64,000 nt of DNA from Desulfonatronovibrio magnus (GTDB lineage Bacteria; Desulfobacterota; Desulfovibrionia; Desulfovibrionales; Desulfonatronovibrionaceae), in NCBI RefSeq assembly GCF_000934755.1, contig NZ_KN882175.1:455736-519735 (forward strand). The letters run 5' to 3'. Below, piece after piece: positions 63,269 to 64,000 of the stretch (the stretch's first letter is position 1; each line of letters opens with the position of its first letter). Position numbers and translations under genes: made by a program. Below the pieces are notes generated by a model. That model saw only the letters and a list, made by a program, of their open reading frames with translations, was not told the origin of the DNA and did no database searches.

Positions 63269-64000
63269 TCAGGAATATTCAGCCTGCATTTTTATGGCTC
63301 CAGGGTCTTCACCCCTTTTTGTGTCCACCTCAGGACGCCCCACACATAAGTAAGCAAACCCCATTTCTCCAAGTATCCTTGGAGAGTAGAGATTCCTGCC
63401 GTCAAATATTATGGGAGAAGTAAGTTCCCCTTTGATTCTTTTGAAATCAGGATTTCTAAACTGATTCCATTCTGTGACAACAGCCAGTGCATCTGCACCT
63501 GACAAAGGTTCATACTGATCATTGACAATTTCAACCAGAGCATTGTCTTTAAGCTCCTGTGCGGCATTTTCCCCTGCTTCTGGATCGTAGGCCCTGATTC
63601 TCATACCATTGGAAGTTAGTTGACGGATGATTTCCAAAGCAGGAGCCTCTCTTATATCATCTGTATTGGCCTTGAAGGCCAGGCCCCACAAAGCCAGAGT
63701 TTTATCTTTAACGCCGCCTTGAGGCTCAAAATAACTCAAAATTTTTCGGGCAATCACCTGCTTCTGCTGTTTATTGAGTTCTTCCACAGCAGTCAGAACC
63801 CCGGGTGAATATCCATAGTCTAAGGCTGTACCAATAAGCGCCTTGACATCCTTGGGAAAACATGACCCTCCATAGCCTGCCCCCGGGTATATAAAGTGAT
63901 AACCAATGCGGTGATCAGAACCTATTCCAGTCCGTACATCGCCAATATCAGCCCCGACTTTTTCACAAATATTGGCTATTTCATTAATAAAAGATATCTT
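63269..64000 (-). CDS. ugd: UDP-glucose 6-dehydrogenase, C-terminal part (5' end outside window)
   Basis: The frame is open to the window edge. It includes the catalytic Cys in PGAGYGGSCFPKDVKAL (bases about 63830-63890), the central helix TAVEELNKQQKQ, and the C-terminal UDP-binding domain (LWGLAFKANTDDIREAPA, IRAYDPEA, IFDGRNLYSP). The enzyme oxidises UDP-glucose to UDP-glucuronate for exopolysaccharide or LPS. The NAD-binding domain lies beyond the window. A Met at 63787 is internal. Confidence 0.95.
   Translation of the reverse strand, partial: KISFINEIANICEKVGADIGDVRTGIGSDHRIGYHFIYPGAGYGGSCFPKDVKALIGTALDYGYSPGVLTAVEELNKQQKQVIARKILSYFEPQGGVKDKTLALWGLAFKANTDDIREAPALEIIRQLTSNGMRIRAYDPEAGENAAQELKDNALVEIVNDQYEPLSGADALAVVTEWNQFRNPDFKRIKGELTSPIIFDGRNLYSPRILGEMGFAYLCVGRPEVDTKRGEDPGAIKMQAEYS

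Overview
The window looks like chromosomal DNA of a Gram-negative, Desulfovibrionales-type deltaproteobacterium (Desulfobacterota), possibly a haloalkaliphile. Grounds: the rimP-nusA-ylxR-infB-DUF503-rbfA-nrnA-truB-rpsO-pnp order, a chemosensory cluster with HEAT-repeat, ParA and PilZ genes, very many hybrid histidine kinases and HD-GYP proteins, and a large Mrp-type Na+/H+ antiporter locus. GC is in the mid-40s % by eye. The genus assignment is inference from protein style and gene order.

Layout. 1-12.9 kb is signalling: the 3' part of a hybrid kinase, an HD-GYP response regulator, then a minus-strand operon (12.9 to 3.5 kb) of two overlapping Era/DUF697-like GTPases followed by two tandem paralogous hybrid kinases with different sensor halves. 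13.4-21.2 kb holds an MBL-fold hydrolase, a complete spermidine/putrescine-type ABC importer (two permeases, Tat-exported binding protein, ATPase) and, directly downstream, a proline racemase/hydroxyproline epimerase-family enzyme and a YtcJ-type amidohydrolase, which together suggest an uptake and catabolism unit. 21.5-29.6 kb is an Mrp operon (F, G, MbhD-B fusion, C, three D-like subunits), then a repetitive coiled-coil gene and mrpE. 29.8-40.4 kb is the translation/RNA operon, preceded by a candidate terminated structured RNA. 40.5-50.6 kb has lipA, a Na/Pi cotransporter, a soluble duplicated Cache-like protein, an iron alcohol dehydrogenase overlapping a hybrid kinase, a copper-chaperone-like HMA protein and an unknown gene. 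50.7-62.9 kb is a minus-strand chemosensory cluster: REC-HD-GYP, cheB, HEAT, cheR, pilZ, parA, cheW, cheY, cheA, TPR. The right end has tRNA-Pro(CGG) and the C-terminal part of UDP-glucose dehydrogenase.

The less ordinary material is in the gaps. (1) A 140-185 bp MITE/REP-like family (at least six clear copies) keeps its outer ends but exchanges its inner, still self-complementary arms. (2) In two gaps this element is followed by a 7-bp tandem array and a 73-bp element (63/73 identical, no indels) with two hairpins. (3) A heptamer array of about 200 bp fills the cheB-HEAT gap. (4) The PilZ gene appears to start at ATT with an ideal Shine-Dalgarno sequence; starting there restores its RxxxR c-di-GMP motif. 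(5) The third MrpD-like subunit has Ala where its paralogues have the conserved Glu. (6) Diverged 70-bp direct repeats flank mrpE.

All calls come from reading the sequence; no homology search or folding program was run.
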